Positions 16,145 to 25,318 are shown, numbered from the stretch's first letter. The stretch is 64,000 bases of DNA from SYFT01 sp964471115 (GCA_964471115.1 CAYYFE010000002.1:62001-126000), one strand, 5' to 3'. The notes: generated from the letters alone by a model not told the origin. Program-made: numbers and translations.

Positions 16145-16902
16145 CGCCGCCACCGGCCAACTCCTCCGACCGCCTGCTGCTCGAGGGCCCGAACTCACGG
16201 CTGCGCGAGATTCAGCTGCTCGGCCGCGCGCTGCGCGACTTCATCGTCGGGTTCCGCCATCTGCATTTCGTCGGGCCCTGCATCGCCGTGTTCGGATCGG
16301 CGCGGTTCGGCGAGGGCCACGCGTACTACGACGTGGCGCGCGAGGTGGGCCGCCGGGTGAGCGCGATGGGATTCACCGTGATGACCGGCGGCGGGCCCGG
16401 CCTGATGGAAGCGGCCAACCGGGGCGCGCACGACCACGGCGGATTGTCGGTGGGCTGCAACATCAAGCTGCCGTTCGAACAGCAGCCGAATCCCTATCTG
16501 GATCGCTGGGTCACCTGCCACTACTTCTTCGTGCGCAAGGTGCTGCTGTTCAAGTATTCGTACGGGTTCGTCGTGTTGCCCGGCGGCCTGGGCACACTCG
16601 ATGAGTTGAACGAAGCGCTCACGCTGATTCAGACGAACAAGATCGCCGACTTCCCGGTCGTGCTGATTGGCACGGACTACTGGGCGCCATTCATGACGCT
16701 CCTGCGCGAGATGGTGCAGGCGGGCGCCGTGTCTCCGCGGGATCTTGACCTGCTGAAGGTGACTGACAATCTCGACGAGGCGATGGCGCATCTGGAAGCG
16801 CACACCGTCGCGCGATTCGGTCTCAAGCGGGTGCGCCGGCCGGCGTGGTGGCTGGGGGAACGGCGGGCACCGCCAGGACCGGCGCGTCGCTCCCCGAAAT
16901 GA
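16141..16902 (+). CDS. LOG-family protein (nucleotide 5'-monophosphate phosphoribohydrolase-like)
   Basis: A 253-residue Rossmann-fold protein with the two LOG signatures, GGGPGLMEAANRGA (about 83) and LPGGLGTLDELNEAL (about 145, the PGGxGTxxE motif). Family members cleave the ribose-base bond of cytokinin riboside monophosphates or other nucleotides, and were long misannotated as lysine decarboxylases. The bacterial substrate here is unknown. It is translationally coupled to pdxH by a four-base overlap. The last 80 bases overlap the 3' end of the convergent stress-protein gene. Confidence 0.87.
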   Translation: MTPPPANSSDRLLLEGPNSRLREIQLLGRALRDFIVGFRHLHFVGPCIAVFGSARFGEGHAYYDVAREVGRRVSAMGFTVMTGGGPGLMEAANRGAHDHGGLSVGCNIKLPFEQQPNPYLDRWVTCHYFFVRKVLLFKYSYGFVVLPGGLGTLDELNEALTLIQTNKIADFPVVLIGTDYWAPFMTLLREMVQAGAVSPRDLDLLKVTDNLDEAMAHLEAHTVARFGLKRVRRPAWWLGERRAPPGPARRSPK

Positions 16903-17683
16903 CCCGATAAGCCGTGGTGCCCGGACGCCGGGCCGGTTCATCACTGCCCAATCCCACGACGATCAGGGCGCCCTGCCCGGCGGCCGCCTCGATGAGCACT
17001 TCAGCCGCATCGCCGGTGCGCACGTCACAGGCGAACGCCGGATCGGCCGGGGCGCCCGTCGGCGCCACGCCCAGGCGTTGACGCGCGGCCCGGACGGCCG
17101 CATCCGTTGCGGCGGCCACCACATCGTTCCAACGCATGTGCGCCGGCGGCGTCGGCACGACGTGCAGACAGGTGATCGGCAGCACGCCATGCGCGACGTC
17201 GCGGGCCACCGCCAACGCCGCGTCGGCCGCAGGGGAAAAATCGGTGCCCACGACCAGCCGGGACAACACGGGTGAGTCCGGCGCGCGCGGCGGCACGCCG
17301 AGAATGGGAATGGTGGATTCACGCAGCAGTCGCATCGTGGTCGATCCGAACCACATGCGCGAGGCCCGTCCCAGGCCCTGCGTGCCGACGACGATCATCG
17401 CCGCGCCCTTGGCCAGCGCGGCGCCGTGCAGCACACGCGCCGGGTCGCCCACGCCGACCTGCAGTTCGGGGCCCTCGCCGACAAACGCCCGCAACTCGGG
17501 GGCGATCGCCTCGTCGAGGGCCTCGCGGCCGTACGTGACCCGCGCGGCCTCGGCCAGCAGCGGCTCGACCGCATGCACGACCACCAGCGGCCGGGCGAGC
17601 CGGTCGGCCAGCAGCCTCGCCCACGCGAGCGCGCGCGTGGAGTGATCCGAGAAATCGACGCCGCAGACAATGGGGCCGCTCAT
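16823..17683 (-). CDS. Tandem universal stress protein (two UspA domains)
   Basis: A 286-residue cytosolic protein with two UspA folds. The first starts IVCGVDFSDHSTRALAWA and carries the nucleotide loop VGTQGLGRASRMWFGSTT. The second starts RLVVGTDFSPAADAALAVA and has a degenerate loop (VVGLGSDEPARRPGTTAYRV), so perhaps only the first binds ATP. Likely role: stress or dormancy adaptation. The ATG at 17683 was chosen because it begins the first domain and overlaps the upstream stop (ATGA); the frame is open upstream. It forms an operon with the coiled-coil protein at 17680-18108. Confidence 0.88.
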   Translation of the reverse strand: MSGPIVCGVDFSDHSTRALAWARLLADRLARPLVVVHAVEPLLAEAARVTYGREALDEAIAPELRAFVGEGPELQVGVGDPARVLHGAALAKGAAMIVVGTQGLGRASRMWFGSTTMRLLRESTIPILGVPPRAPDSPVLSRLVVGTDFSPAADAALAVARDVAHGVLPITCLHVVPTPPAHMRWNDVVAAATDAAVRAARQRLGVAPTGAPADPAFACDVRTGDAAEVLIEAAAGQGALIVVGLGSDEPARRPGTTAYRVISGSDAPVLAVPAVPPATTPAGAPA

Positions 17684-18108
17684 GCGCCACCCCGATGCGC
17701 GGTGTCCATCTTCACCTCCCACCGCACGTCCGTCATGCCCGGTTGGGCGGTGACCCGGCGCGACAGTTTCTCGAACGAGGCGCGCAGTTCGTAGATCCGC
17801 GTCACCAGGTGCCGGTCCTGCTCGACCCGCTTGAGGCTCGAGTTGCCATGCCGGCTGATGAACGCCTCCACGTCGTTGACGATGGCGTCGATCTGCTCGC
17901 CGATGTCCTGAATGTCGTGGGCCGGCGCGTCCTCGATCTCCTGCTGGGAAAGGCTCCGGAGGCTGGCGCTGAAGTCGTCGATGGCCTCGGCGAACTTGCG
18001 CTCGTGCCACCAGCCGAGCAGACTGGAGGGGCGAGACATCCGCGACGCGCGCTGATGGGTCCGAGCAGCTAGCCGAACCACGTCAGCCGCAGTGAGACGT
18101 TCGCCCAT
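17680..18108 (-). CDS. Hypothetical helical protein (142 aa)
   Basis: A 142-residue protein, largely alpha-helical, from MGERLTAADVVRLAARTHQR to a C-terminal domain with EVKMDTAHRGGA. Heptad-like hydrophobic spacing between about 45 and 115 suggests a coiled coil. No family recognised. The start at 18108 is preferred over one 18 codons earlier because it leaves a 12-base gap to the divergent gene at 18121. Its stop overlaps the start of the tandem stress protein, so the two are probably translated together. Confidence 0.65.
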   Translation of the reverse strand: MGERLTAADVVRLAARTHQRASRMSRPSSLLGWWHERKFAEAIDDFSASLRSLSQQEIEDAPAHDIQDIGEQIDAIVNDVEAFISRHGNSSLKRVEQDRHLVTRIYELRASFEKLSRRVTAQPGMTDVRWEVKMDTAHRGGA

Positions 18109-18120
18109 GGGTATCAGTGT

Positions 18121-20739
18121 ATGACAGCCGACATCGTCCTGCGTGACGGGACCACGCTTCACCTTCGACCGGCCGTGCCGGCCGATGTCTCCGTACTGCC
18201 CGACACGTTTTTCGCCCAGGTGGACTCACATGGCCGGTGGCTGCGCGACCTCGGCCTGGACGCGGCGGAGACGGCCCGCGTGGTGGTAGGCGGCGTCGGC
18301 GGCCAGATCCACGTTGTCGCCGGGTATCGTCCGTTGCCCGTCGAGGGCCGCGCGGAAGTCGCCATGGCCGTTGCGCCCGGATTCGAAGGACGCGGCATCG
18401 GCACCCGGGTGCTCGAGCTGCTCGCCGACGAGGCGCGCGCCGGCGGGGTCCGCGTGTTCGACGCCTGGGTGGCGCGCGACCAGCGCACCGTCGTGGAGTT
18501 GTTCGCGTCATCGGGGTTTGCGGTCTCCGAACATGTGGACGGCGGACCGTCGACGTTGCACGTGTCGCTTGATCTGGGCGCGACGCCCGGGTTCCTCGAC
18601 CGGAGCGCCGCGCGGGCGCGCCAGGCAGCGGCGGCGTCGATGCGCCCGTTTTTCGAGCCGCGCGGCGTCGCCGTCATCGGCGTCAATCGCGAACGCGGCC
18701 GGATCGGGAGCGAGATCTTCCACAACCTGCGGTCGGCGGGATGCCGGGTGCCCGTGTATGCCGTGCATCCGTCGGGCGGCGAGTTGTTCGGCGAGCGCGC
18801 GTACGCGCGTGTGACCGACATCGAGGGCGTGGTGGACCTGGCCGTGGTGGTGGTGCCGGCCGCGCACGTGCTGGCGGCGGTCGACGACTGCATTGCGAAG
18901 GGCGTCAAGGCGCTGGTCGTGATCTCGGCGGGGTTCGGCGAAGTGGGCGCCGAGGGCCGTGCGCTGGAGGCCGCGCTGCTCGACAAGGTCCGCGCGGCGG
19001 GTGTGCGCATGGTGGGCCCGAACTGCATGGGGCTGCTCAACACCGATCCCGCGGTGAACCTCAATGCGACGTTTTCACCCGTGTATCCACCGGCCGGCCA
19101 CGTGGCGATGTCCACGCAGAGCGGCGCGCTGGGTCTGGCGATTCTCGACTACGCCCGGCGGCTGGATCTGGGGATCTCGACCTTCGTTTCGGTCGGCAAC
19201 AAGGCGGACGTGTCGAGCAACGACCTCATCCAGTACTGGGCCGAGGATCCGCGCACGCAGGTGATCCTGCTGTACCTGGAGAGCTTCGGTAATCCGCGCA
19301 AGTTCAGTCAGATTGCCAGGCGTGTCGCCCGGGAGAAGCCCATCGTCGCCGTCAAATCCGGACGGTCGTCGTCGGGCGCGCGCGCGGCGTCGTCGCACAC
19401 CGGCGCGCTGGCGTCGAGTGACGCCGTGGTGGACGCGTTGTTCGAGCAGGCGGGGGTGATCCGCACCAACACGCTCGAGGAGCTGTTCGATGTGGCCGCC
19501 CTGCTGGCGCATCAGCCGGTGCCGAAGGGCCGGCGGGTGGCGATTCTGACCAATGCCGGCGGGCCGGGCATCCTGGCGGCCGATGCGTGTGAGGCGCAGG
19601 GGCTGGAACTGCCGCCGCTGTCGGACGACACGATTGCGGAGCTGCGGTCCTTCCTGCCGGCGGCGGCGTCGGTGGGCAATCCCGTCGACATGATTGCGTC
19701 GGCGACGGCTGAAAGTTACGGCCGCGCGTTGCGCGCGCTGTTGCGCGACGACCGGGTCGACAGTGTGCTGGTGATCTTCATTCCGCCGCTGGTGACCCAC
19801 CCCGAGGATGTGGCGCGCGAGGTGCGCCAGGCCGCCGCGGAGCATCCCGGCAAGCCGGTCCTGGGCATCTTCATGTCGGCGCAGGGCGCCGCGTCGTTGC
19901 TCTCGCCGATTCCCTGTTTCGAGTTCCCGGAGTCGGCCGCGGTCGCGCTCGCTCGCGCGGCCGGGTATGGCGCGTGGCGCGCGCTGCCGGTGGACCTGCC
20001 GCCTGACGTGCCGCTGGATGTCGCCGGGGTGCGGCACGTGGTGACCGGCGCGCTCGCGCGGGGCGGCGGCTGGCTGACGCCGGACGAGGCGCAGACGCTG
20101 ATTGCCGCGGCCGGCATCACGATCCCTGCCAGCGTTCCCGTCGCCGATGAAGACGCGGCGGTCGCGGCGGCGGCGCGGATCGGCGGCACCGTGGTGCTCA
20201 AGGCGGTCGGGCCCACGATCCTGCACAAGACCGAGGTGGGCGGGGTGCGCGTGGGGCTGGTCGGCGAGGCCGCCGTGCGTGACGCCTGGCGCGACATGCG
20301 CGGCCGGATCGGCGAGGCCATGACGGGCGGGCTGGTGCAGGCGATGGTGGCCGGCGGGGTGGAGATGCTCGTCGGCGTGACCGATGATCCGATCTTTGGC
20401 CCCGTGATCGCGTGTGCCAGCGGCGGCATTCTCGCCGAACTGCTGCATGACGCGGAATTCCGGCTGCACCCGCTGACCGAACGCGACGCCGACGACATGA
20501 TTGGCGCCCTGCGCGGTGCGGCGCTGCTCAAGGGGCATCGGGGCGCGGCGCCGGCCGACATCGCCGCGTTGCGCGACGTGTTGCTGCGCGTCTCGGCGCT
20601 GGTGACGGCCTGTCCGGAGATTCAGGAACTCGACATCAACCCGCTGCGGGTGTTGTCACGCGGCGCGCATGCGCTGGATGTGCGCATCAGGGTGGGCCTG
20701 CCCGCCCCGCCGAAACGCTCGCGGCGGATCGCGTATTAG
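18121..20739 (+). CDS. GNAT acetyltransferase / ADP-forming acyl-CoA synthetase fusion (Pat-like)
   Basis: An 872-residue protein. Residues 1-155 are a GNAT domain (acetyl-CoA loop FEGRGIGTRVLELLADEA). Residues about 175-300 are a CoA-binding Rossmann domain (VAVIGVNRERGRIGSEIF) and about 310-640 the ligase-CoA part. The latter has the conserved histidine segment ASSHTGALASSDAVVDA, in which this His is phosphorylated in ADP-forming acetyl-CoA synthetases. Residues about 650-870 are an ATP-grasp domain ending ELDINPLRVLSRG. Similar proteins acetylate lysines of acyl-CoA synthetases, with GNAT at the C-terminus in the enteric version; here it is N-terminal. Either lysine acetylation or acyl-CoA/ATP interconversion is possible. 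Confidence 0.88.
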   Translation: MTADIVLRDGTTLHLRPAVPADVSVLPDTFFAQVDSHGRWLRDLGLDAAETARVVVGGVGGQIHVVAGYRPLPVEGRAEVAMAVAPGFEGRGIGTRVLELLADEARAGGVRVFDAWVARDQRTVVELFASSGFAVSEHVDGGPSTLHVSLDLGATPGFLDRSAARARQAAAASMRPFFEPRGVAVIGVNRERGRIGSEIFHNLRSAGCRVPVYAVHPSGGELFGERAYARVTDIEGVVDLAVVVVPAAHVLAAVDDCIAKGVKALVVISAGFGEVGAEGRALEAALLDKVRAAGVRMVGPNCMGLLNTDPAVNLNATFSPVYPPAGHVAMSTQSGALGLAILDYARRLDLGISTFVSVGNKADVSSNDLIQYWAEDPRTQVILLYLESFGNPRKFSQIARRVAREKPIVAVKSGRSSSGARAASSHTGALASSDAVVDALFEQAGVIRTNTLEELFDVAALLAHQPVPKGRRVAILTNAGGPGILAADACEAQGLELPPLSDDTIAELRSFLPAAASVGNPVDMIASATAESYGRALRALLRDDRVDSVLVIFIPPLVTHPEDVAREVRQAAAEHPGKPVLGIFMSAQGAASLLSPIPCFEFPESAAVALARAAGYGAWRALPVDLPPDVPLDVAGVRHVVTGALARGGGWLTPDEAQTLIAAAGITIPASVPVADEDAAVAAAARIGGTVVLKAVGPTILHKTEVGGVRVGLVGEAAVRDAWRDMRGRIGEAMTGGLVQAMVAGGVEMLVGVTDDPIFGPVIACASGGILAELLHDAEFRLHPLTERDADDMIGALRGAALLKGHRGAAPADIAALRDVLLRVSALVTACPEIQELDINPLRVLSRGAHALDVRIRVGLPAPPKRSRRIAY

Positions 20740-20742
20740 CCG

Positions 20743-21186
20743 TCAGTGCTTCACCGTCAGCACCGGGGACGGTGAGCGGCGGACGATCCGTTCGGCGACC
20801 GAACCGAGCAACAGGTGGCCGACCGCGCCGCGGCCGTGTGTGCCCATCACGACCAGGTCGATGCCTTCATCGGCGATATATTGCAGGATGCGGTCCACCG
20901 GCGTGCCGATCGCGGTCGCCGTCTTGATGCGCCCCTTGAGGACGCCGCTGTCGTCGGCCAGTTGCTTGAGGCGTTCGGCGGCCTGCGTCTCCGACTGGGT
21001 GAGCAAATCCACCAACGGCATGGTGGAAATCTCCGTACCCCACGGGTAGATGTACGGTTCGGGCACGACGTGCAACACGTGCAACGTGCCGCCGAACTCC
21101 TCGGCAAACGCGCGGGCGTACCGCAGCGCGGCGTCGGCCGGTTCACTGAAATCCGTGGGAACAAGAATGCGCCGTATGGCAACCAT
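20743..21186 (-). CDS. Universal stress protein UspA family
   Basis: A 147-residue single-domain UspA protein. It starts RRILVPTDFSEPADAALRYA and has the ATP-binding loop VMGTHGRGAVGHLLLGSVAE (GxxGxG plus GS). It is likely a nucleotide-binding stress factor. The ATG at 21186 was chosen because GGAG lies eight bases upstream and the fold starts there. Its stop lies three bases from the stop of the convergent fusion gene. The 137-base gap upstream contains a long inverted repeat (21234-21325). Confidence 0.92.
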   Translation of the reverse strand: MVAIRRILVPTDFSEPADAALRYARAFAEEFGGTLHVLHVVPEPYIYPWGTEISTMPLVDLLTQSETQAAERLKQLADDSGVLKGRIKTATAIGTPVDRILQYIADEGIDLVVMGTHGRGAVGHLLLGSVAERIVRRSPSPVLTVKH

Positions 21187-21233
21187 GGCAGACTCCTGCC
21201 CTCCATCCGAGCAAAGTCCGTACCCGCCCCGAA

Positions 21234-21325
21234 AAATCACGTCGGGTGCCTTTTTCGACGCCGATTGCGCGAAAACAGGCCGAAACGCCCTGATCGAGCG
21301 CCGAAAAAGCCACCCGACGTGATTT
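21234..21325. repeat. 24-bp terminal inverted repeat, MITE-like or terminator
   Basis: The arms 21234-21257 and 21302-21325 are reverse complements with a single mismatch, around a 44-base centre. The right arm overlaps the stop codon of the histidine kinase. It may serve as a terminator or attenuator between the kinase and the downstream stress-protein gene, or be a miniature inverted-repeat element. No target duplication is obvious. Confidence 0.8.
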
Positions 21326-22403
21326 AACGCGACAGAGGAAGCGTGAGGGTGGCCACGGTGCCCTGGCCTTCGGGCGAGTCCAGCGTCAGCGAGCCGCCGT
21401 GGCTTTCCGCGATGCGGCGTGCGGTCGCCAGGCCAAGGCCGGTGCCTCGGTGTTTGGTGGTGAAGAACGGCTCGAAGAGGTGTTCACGCACGGCCAGCGG
21501 CAGGCCGGGGCCTTCGTCTTGAATCGTGATGACGCAGACCGCGCCCGCTGCGGCGGCCGTGACCTGAATGTGTCCCTGTCCCTGCATCGCCTGCCCGCCG
21601 TTGATCAGGAGGTTCAGCAGCGCCTGCTGCACCTGATCGACATCCACACTGACCACCGCGTCATCACACGCCAACGTGACCGTCACGCCGGCCATTGCCG
21701 CATCGCGCGAGACCAGGTCAATCACGCTGGTCAGCAGGTCGCGGACCGGCACCGCCGTCGGCACCGGTTGCCGGGGCCGGGCAAACTGCAGCAGGTCCGA
21801 CACGATGTCGCTGAGGGCGTCCACCCGGGTGATGACGTCCTGCACCACCATGTGCTCCTGCGACGCCGCATCGAGGCGCCGGCCAATCACCTGGAGCGCG
21901 CCGCGGATGGCCGCCAGCGGGTTGCGGACTTCGTGCGCGACCACCGCGGCAAGTTTGCCGAGCTGCGCCAGTGACGCCTGATCGCGCAGCGCGGCCTCGG
22001 ACCGTTTTCGCTCGGTGATGTCGTACCGGATCGACACGTACTGGTACGGCCGGCCGTCATCCTTGAGGAACGGGACGATGGTGGTGTCGACCCAGTAGAG
22101 GCTGCCGTCCTTCGCGCGATTGCGCAGCTCGCCCCGCCACACCTGCCCCTGGCCAATCGTCCGGTACATCTCCTGGAAGAACTCGAGACTGTGCAGGCCG
22201 GAGTTGAGGATCCGGTGGTTGCGTCCGATCAGTTCCTCACGCGCGTACTTGGAGATGGCGCAGAACGTGTCGTTCACGAACGTGATGTCGCCACGGACGT
22301 TCGTGATGGCCACGATGGCCGACTGGTCGAGCGCGTGCTGGAGGTCTTCCAGGTCCTTGCGGGACTGCTGGAGTTGCGCCGCCAGGTCGGACGGTCGGGT
22401 CAT
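21324..22403 (-). CDS. PAS-domain sensor histidine kinase
   Basis: A 359-residue soluble kinase without membrane segments. A PAS domain (about 20-130, NVRGDITFVNDTFCAISKYA to YVSIRYDITERKRSE) is followed by HisKA with the phosphorylated His in VVAHEVRNPLAAIRGAL. The ATPase domain carries LLNLLINGGQAM, DEGPGLP, FEPFFTTKHRGTGLGLA. The start at 22403 follows AAGGA. It is divergent from the receiver genes at 22504 and 22890, which are its likely partners. It may regulate the cytochrome conduit downstream through the sigma54 activator. The PAS ligand is unknown and no heme- or flavin-specific motif is evident. Confidence 0.92.
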   Translation of the reverse strand: MTRPSDLAAQLQQSRKDLEDLQHALDQSAIVAITNVRGDITFVNDTFCAISKYAREELIGRNHRILNSGLHSLEFFQEMYRTIGQGQVWRGELRNRAKDGSLYWVDTTIVPFLKDDGRPYQYVSIRYDITERKRSEAALRDQASLAQLGKLAAVVAHEVRNPLAAIRGALQVIGRRLDAASQEHMVVQDVITRVDALSDIVSDLLQFARPRQPVPTAVPVRDLLTSVIDLVSRDAAMAGVTVTLACDDAVVSVDVDQVQQALLNLLINGGQAMQGQGHIQVTAAAAGAVCVITIQDEGPGLPLAVREHLFEPFFTTKHRGTGLGLATARRIAESHGGSLTLDSPEGQGTVATLTLPLSR

Positions 22404-22503
22404 GGCGCGATCCTTGAATATGAGCGCAAACGTGATCGTGACGGAATTCGGCAACAGGCCGGAAACGGTCTCGGGGGCCGAGGCGCCTTGGGAAATTCTA
22501 CCC

Positions 22504-22917
22504 ATGATTGAGGGAAAAGTGCCGCGTCTGGCGCTGGTCGTCGACGATGAGGCATTGATACGGTGGTCGGTGTCTGAGGGACTCGCCGATGCAGGGTGGC
22601 TGGTCCGGCAGGCCGCCACCGGCGTCGATGCCCGCGCGGCGTTTTCAGCGCTGGATGGGCAGCCCTGCGTGGTCTTTCTTGACCTGCGATTGCCCGACGT
22701 CTCGGACCTGTCACTGGTCACTGAGTTCCGCCTTGCGCGGCCCGAGGTGCCGGTGATTCTCATGACCGCGTACGGCACATCGGATCAGAAGCGCCTCGCG
22801 CACACCGCCGGGGTGTATCGAGTGATCGACAAGCCCTTTGACATCGCTCAGGTCGTGTCACTCGCGGATGAAGCATATACTGCTGCCCAATGGCCGGCCG
22901 ACGAGTCCTGGTCGTAG
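22504..22917 (+). CDS. Single-domain response regulator
   Basis: A 137-residue stand-alone receiver domain: acidic pocket (VVDDEAL), phosphoacceptor aspartate in FLDLRLPD, switch Thr in LMTAYG and conserved Lys in IDKPFD. It has no output domain, so it may act as a phosphate shuttle or sink between the kinase at 21324 and the activator at 22890, whose start it overlaps by 28 bases. The receiver is similar to that of the activator (VVDDEALIRWS in both), consistent with a duplication. Confidence 0.9.
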   Translation: MIEGKVPRLALVVDDEALIRWSVSEGLADAGWLVRQAATGVDARAAFSALDGQPCVVFLDLRLPDVSDLSLVTEFRLARPEVPVILMTAYGTSDQKRLAHTAGVYRVIDKPFDIAQVVSLADEAYTAAQWPADESWS

Positions 22918-24263
22918 ACGACGAAGCGCTGATCCGATGGTCGCTGGCCGAACGCCTGCGTACGGAAGGCCATGAGGTGATCGAGGCGGCGTCGGTCGCC
23001 GAGGCGATCGACGCGGCCGAACACGGCGTCGATCTGGTGCTGCTGGACTACAAGCTGCCCGATGGCGATGGTCTGGAAGTGTTGCGCCGGCTGCGTGACA
23101 TGGATCCGGACACGCTGGTGATGATGCTGACCGCCCACAAGGGGATCGACACGGTGGTCGAAAGCGTCAAGGCCGGTGCCTTCGATTACGCCACGAAACC
23201 CTTCGACCTCGACGATGTGGCCCTGCGAGTCAGCCGCGCGCTGGAAACCACACGCCTGCGTCGTGAACTGCGCACGTTGCGCGCCGGGCTGGCGCGCCCG
23301 TTCAGTCCGGAGTCGGTCATCGGCGAATCCCAGCCGATGTTGCGGATCAAGACGCTGGTGCGCAAGGTCGCCACCAGCCCCGGGTCGACGGTGTTGATCA
23401 CGGGGGAGAGCGGCACCGGCAAGGACCTGATCGCCAAGGTCATCCATTACTCCAGCAACCGCTCGGCGCGTCCCTTCCTGAACATCACCTGCTCGGCGCT
23501 GCCGGAAACGCTGCTCGAATCGGAGTTGTTCGGCCACGAACGCGGCGCCTTCACCGACGCCCGGCAGCAGAAACGCGGCCTGCTCGAACAGGCCGATGAG
23601 GGCACGGTGTTCCTCGACGAAATCGGCGAGATGACGCCCGCGCTGCAGGCCAAGCTGCTGCGGTTTCTCGAGGAAAAGACGTTCCGGCGCGTCGGTGGCA
23701 TGTCGGACGTCCACGTGGACGTGCGGGTCGTGGCCGCCACCAATCGCCAGCTCGAGGAGGCCGTGCGCGCCGGGAAGTTCCGCGACGACCTCTACTACCG
23801 CCTCAACGTTCTCCGGATCGAGGTGCCGCCGCTGCGTGACCGCGACGGCGACATTGCGCTGCTGGCGCAACACTTCGTGGAGGCCTTTGCGAAGGAATTC
23901 AAGCGCAAGGTGCCGGGGCTGTCAGCCGAAGCGGTGCGTCGTCTGGAGGCCTACAGCTGGCCCGGCAACGTGCGCGAACTGCGCAACCTGGTGGAGCGGG
24001 CCGTCCTCATGGCCGACGATGGTCCGCTGCAGGCGGACGACTTCGGCACGATCGGCGGTCCGACCGCCACGCCCAGCACCGGCGACGCCCCGCCGTTCAC
24101 TCTGCCTCACGAGGGCGTGAACCTGGAGGAGGTCGAGCGAAGCCTCGTCGTGCAGGCGCTCACCCGATCCGCCGGAAATCAGACCAAGGCGGCCGCACTT
24201 CTCGGCCTGCACCGCGACCAAATCAGATACCGCATCGAGAAATTCGGACTGGGGAAAAAGTAG
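22890..24263 (+). CDS. NtrC-family sigma54-dependent response regulator
   Basis: A 457-residue activator: receiver domain (1-120; VVDDEAL, LLDYKLPD, MLTAHKG, TKPFD), AAA+ domain (about 140-370) and C-terminal Fis-type HTH (NQTKAAALLGLHRDQIRYRI). The AAA+ domain has Walker A GESGTGKD, the sigma54 contact loop GAFTDA (a variant of GAFTGA), Walker B GTVFLDEIGE and YSWPGNVRELRNL. A -24/-12 promoter lies one base after its stop, in front of the decaheme cytochrome gene. That gene is therefore its most likely target, with the kinase at 21324 as input. Confidence 0.95.
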   Translation: MAGRRVLVVDDEALIRWSLAERLRTEGHEVIEAASVAEAIDAAEHGVDLVLLDYKLPDGDGLEVLRRLRDMDPDTLVMMLTAHKGIDTVVESVKAGAFDYATKPFDLDDVALRVSRALETTRLRRELRTLRAGLARPFSPESVIGESQPMLRIKTLVRKVATSPGSTVLITGESGTGKDLIAKVIHYSSNRSARPFLNITCSALPETLLESELFGHERGAFTDARQQKRGLLEQADEGTVFLDEIGEMTPALQAKLLRFLEEKTFRRVGGMSDVHVDVRVVAATNRQLEEAVRAGKFRDDLYYRLNVLRIEVPPLRDRDGDIALLAQHFVEAFAKEFKRKVPGLSAEAVRRLEAYSWPGNVRELRNLVERAVLMADDGPLQADDFGTIGGPTATPSTGDAPPFTLPHEGVNLEEVERSLVVQALTRSAGNQTKAAALLGLHRDQIRYRIEKFGLGKK

Positions 24264-24279
24264 CGGTACGGCTCTTGCT
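24264..24279 (+). promoter_or_regulatory. Sigma54 (-24/-12) promoter of the cytochrome/porin operon
   Basis: CGGTACGGCTCTTGCT has GG (24265-24266) and GC (24277-24278) separated by exactly ten bases, and matches TGGCACG-N4-TTGCW at all but two positions. The predicted start of transcription is about 24290, giving a 28-base leader with GGAGG before the ATG at 24318. The core CGGCTCTTGC is identical to that of the ccoI promoter at 42067-42081. Confidence 0.72.
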
Positions 24280-24317
24280 CCATGAGTGGCCGACCGTTTG
24301 GGAAGTTCGGAGGCCGT

Positions 24318-25304
24318 ATGGGTGAACAGATCCGAAGGATGGGGCCGAAACTGTGGGTGGCCGTTGCGTTTCTTGTGTGGATTACTGCGCTCGGGAGCAT
24401 CCGGGCGAACGCGCCAGAGGTAGCCGGTACTGGGGAGAATTCCGCAGTTCCGCAGAATCCTGCCCAGGCGCAGGCACCGGCCGCGCCGGCTGACGCTGGC
24501 TACGTGGGTCAGGACACCTGCCTGGCCTGCCACGCCGACACCATCGGGTCGTATACCGATTCCGCGCACCATCGCGCCGTGGATCCGCGGTCGCCTGCCG
24601 CCAAGCAGGGCTGCGAATCCTGCCACGGCCCCGGCAGCAAACACGCCGAGGATCCGACGTCGGTCAAGCCGAAGCGCTTCACCGAGATGACCGCCGACGA
24701 AGCCAACGCGACGTGTGCGACCTGCCACAGCCGCGGCCAGCACGCGTTGTGGGAAGGCAGCCAGCACGAGTCGCGCGGCGTGGCCTGCACCACGTGCCAC
24801 TCGGTGCACAACCCGGTCTCCGAGAAGGGCCAGCTCAAGAAGAAGACGCAGACCGAGGTGTGCGCCTCGTGCCACCGCGACAAGGCGTCGAAGGTCGACC
24901 GGTCGGGCCACATGCCGGTGCGCGAAGGCAAGATGCAGTGTTCGACCTGCCACAACGTGCACGGGTCGACCAACGTGAAGCTGCTGGCCAAGGGCGAGTC
25001 GAGCGCGGACCTGTGTGTCTCGTGCCACGCGGACAAACGCGGTCCGTTCCTCTGGGAACACGCGCCATCGCGTGACGGCTGCGCCACCTGTCACGACCCG
25101 CACGGGTCGGCCAACGATCGCATGCTGGTGTCCAAACCGCCGGCGCTGTGTCAACGGTGTCACGTGGCCACGCGCCACCCCAGCACCATCTATGACGCCG
25201 GTCTGGTTGCCACGAGCGTCCGCGTGTTCGCGCGGTCGTGTGTGACCTGTCACTCCACCATCCACGGGTCGAACCACCCCGCGGGCAACATGTTCGTGCG
25301 GTGA
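24318..25304 (+). CDS. Decaheme c-type cytochrome (DmsE/MtrA-like)
   Basis: A 328-residue periplasmic cytochrome with an N-terminal signal anchor (KLWVAVAFLVWITALG). Ten CxxCH heme sites occur in order: CLACH, CESCH, CATCH, CTTCH, CASCH, CSTCH, CVSCH, CATCH, CQRCH, CVTCH. This is the heme count and spacing of DmsE/MtrA proteins, which carry electrons through an outer-membrane barrel to external acceptors. The ATG at 24318 has GGAGG upstream and lies downstream of the predicted transcription start; an ATG at 24282 would precede it. The next gene encodes the matching barrel. Confidence 0.93.
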   Translation: MGEQIRRMGPKLWVAVAFLVWITALGSIRANAPEVAGTGENSAVPQNPAQAQAPAAPADAGYVGQDTCLACHADTIGSYTDSAHHRAVDPRSPAAKQGCESCHGPGSKHAEDPTSVKPKRFTEMTADEANATCATCHSRGQHALWEGSQHESRGVACTTCHSVHNPVSEKGQLKKKTQTEVCASCHRDKASKVDRSGHMPVREGKMQCSTCHNVHGSTNVKLLAKGESSADLCVSCHADKRGPFLWEHAPSRDGCATCHDPHGSANDRMLVSKPPALCQRCHVATRHPSTIYDAGLVATSVRVFARSCVTCHSTIHGSNHPAGNMFVR

Positions 25305-25318
25305 CGGAGGAGGACATC

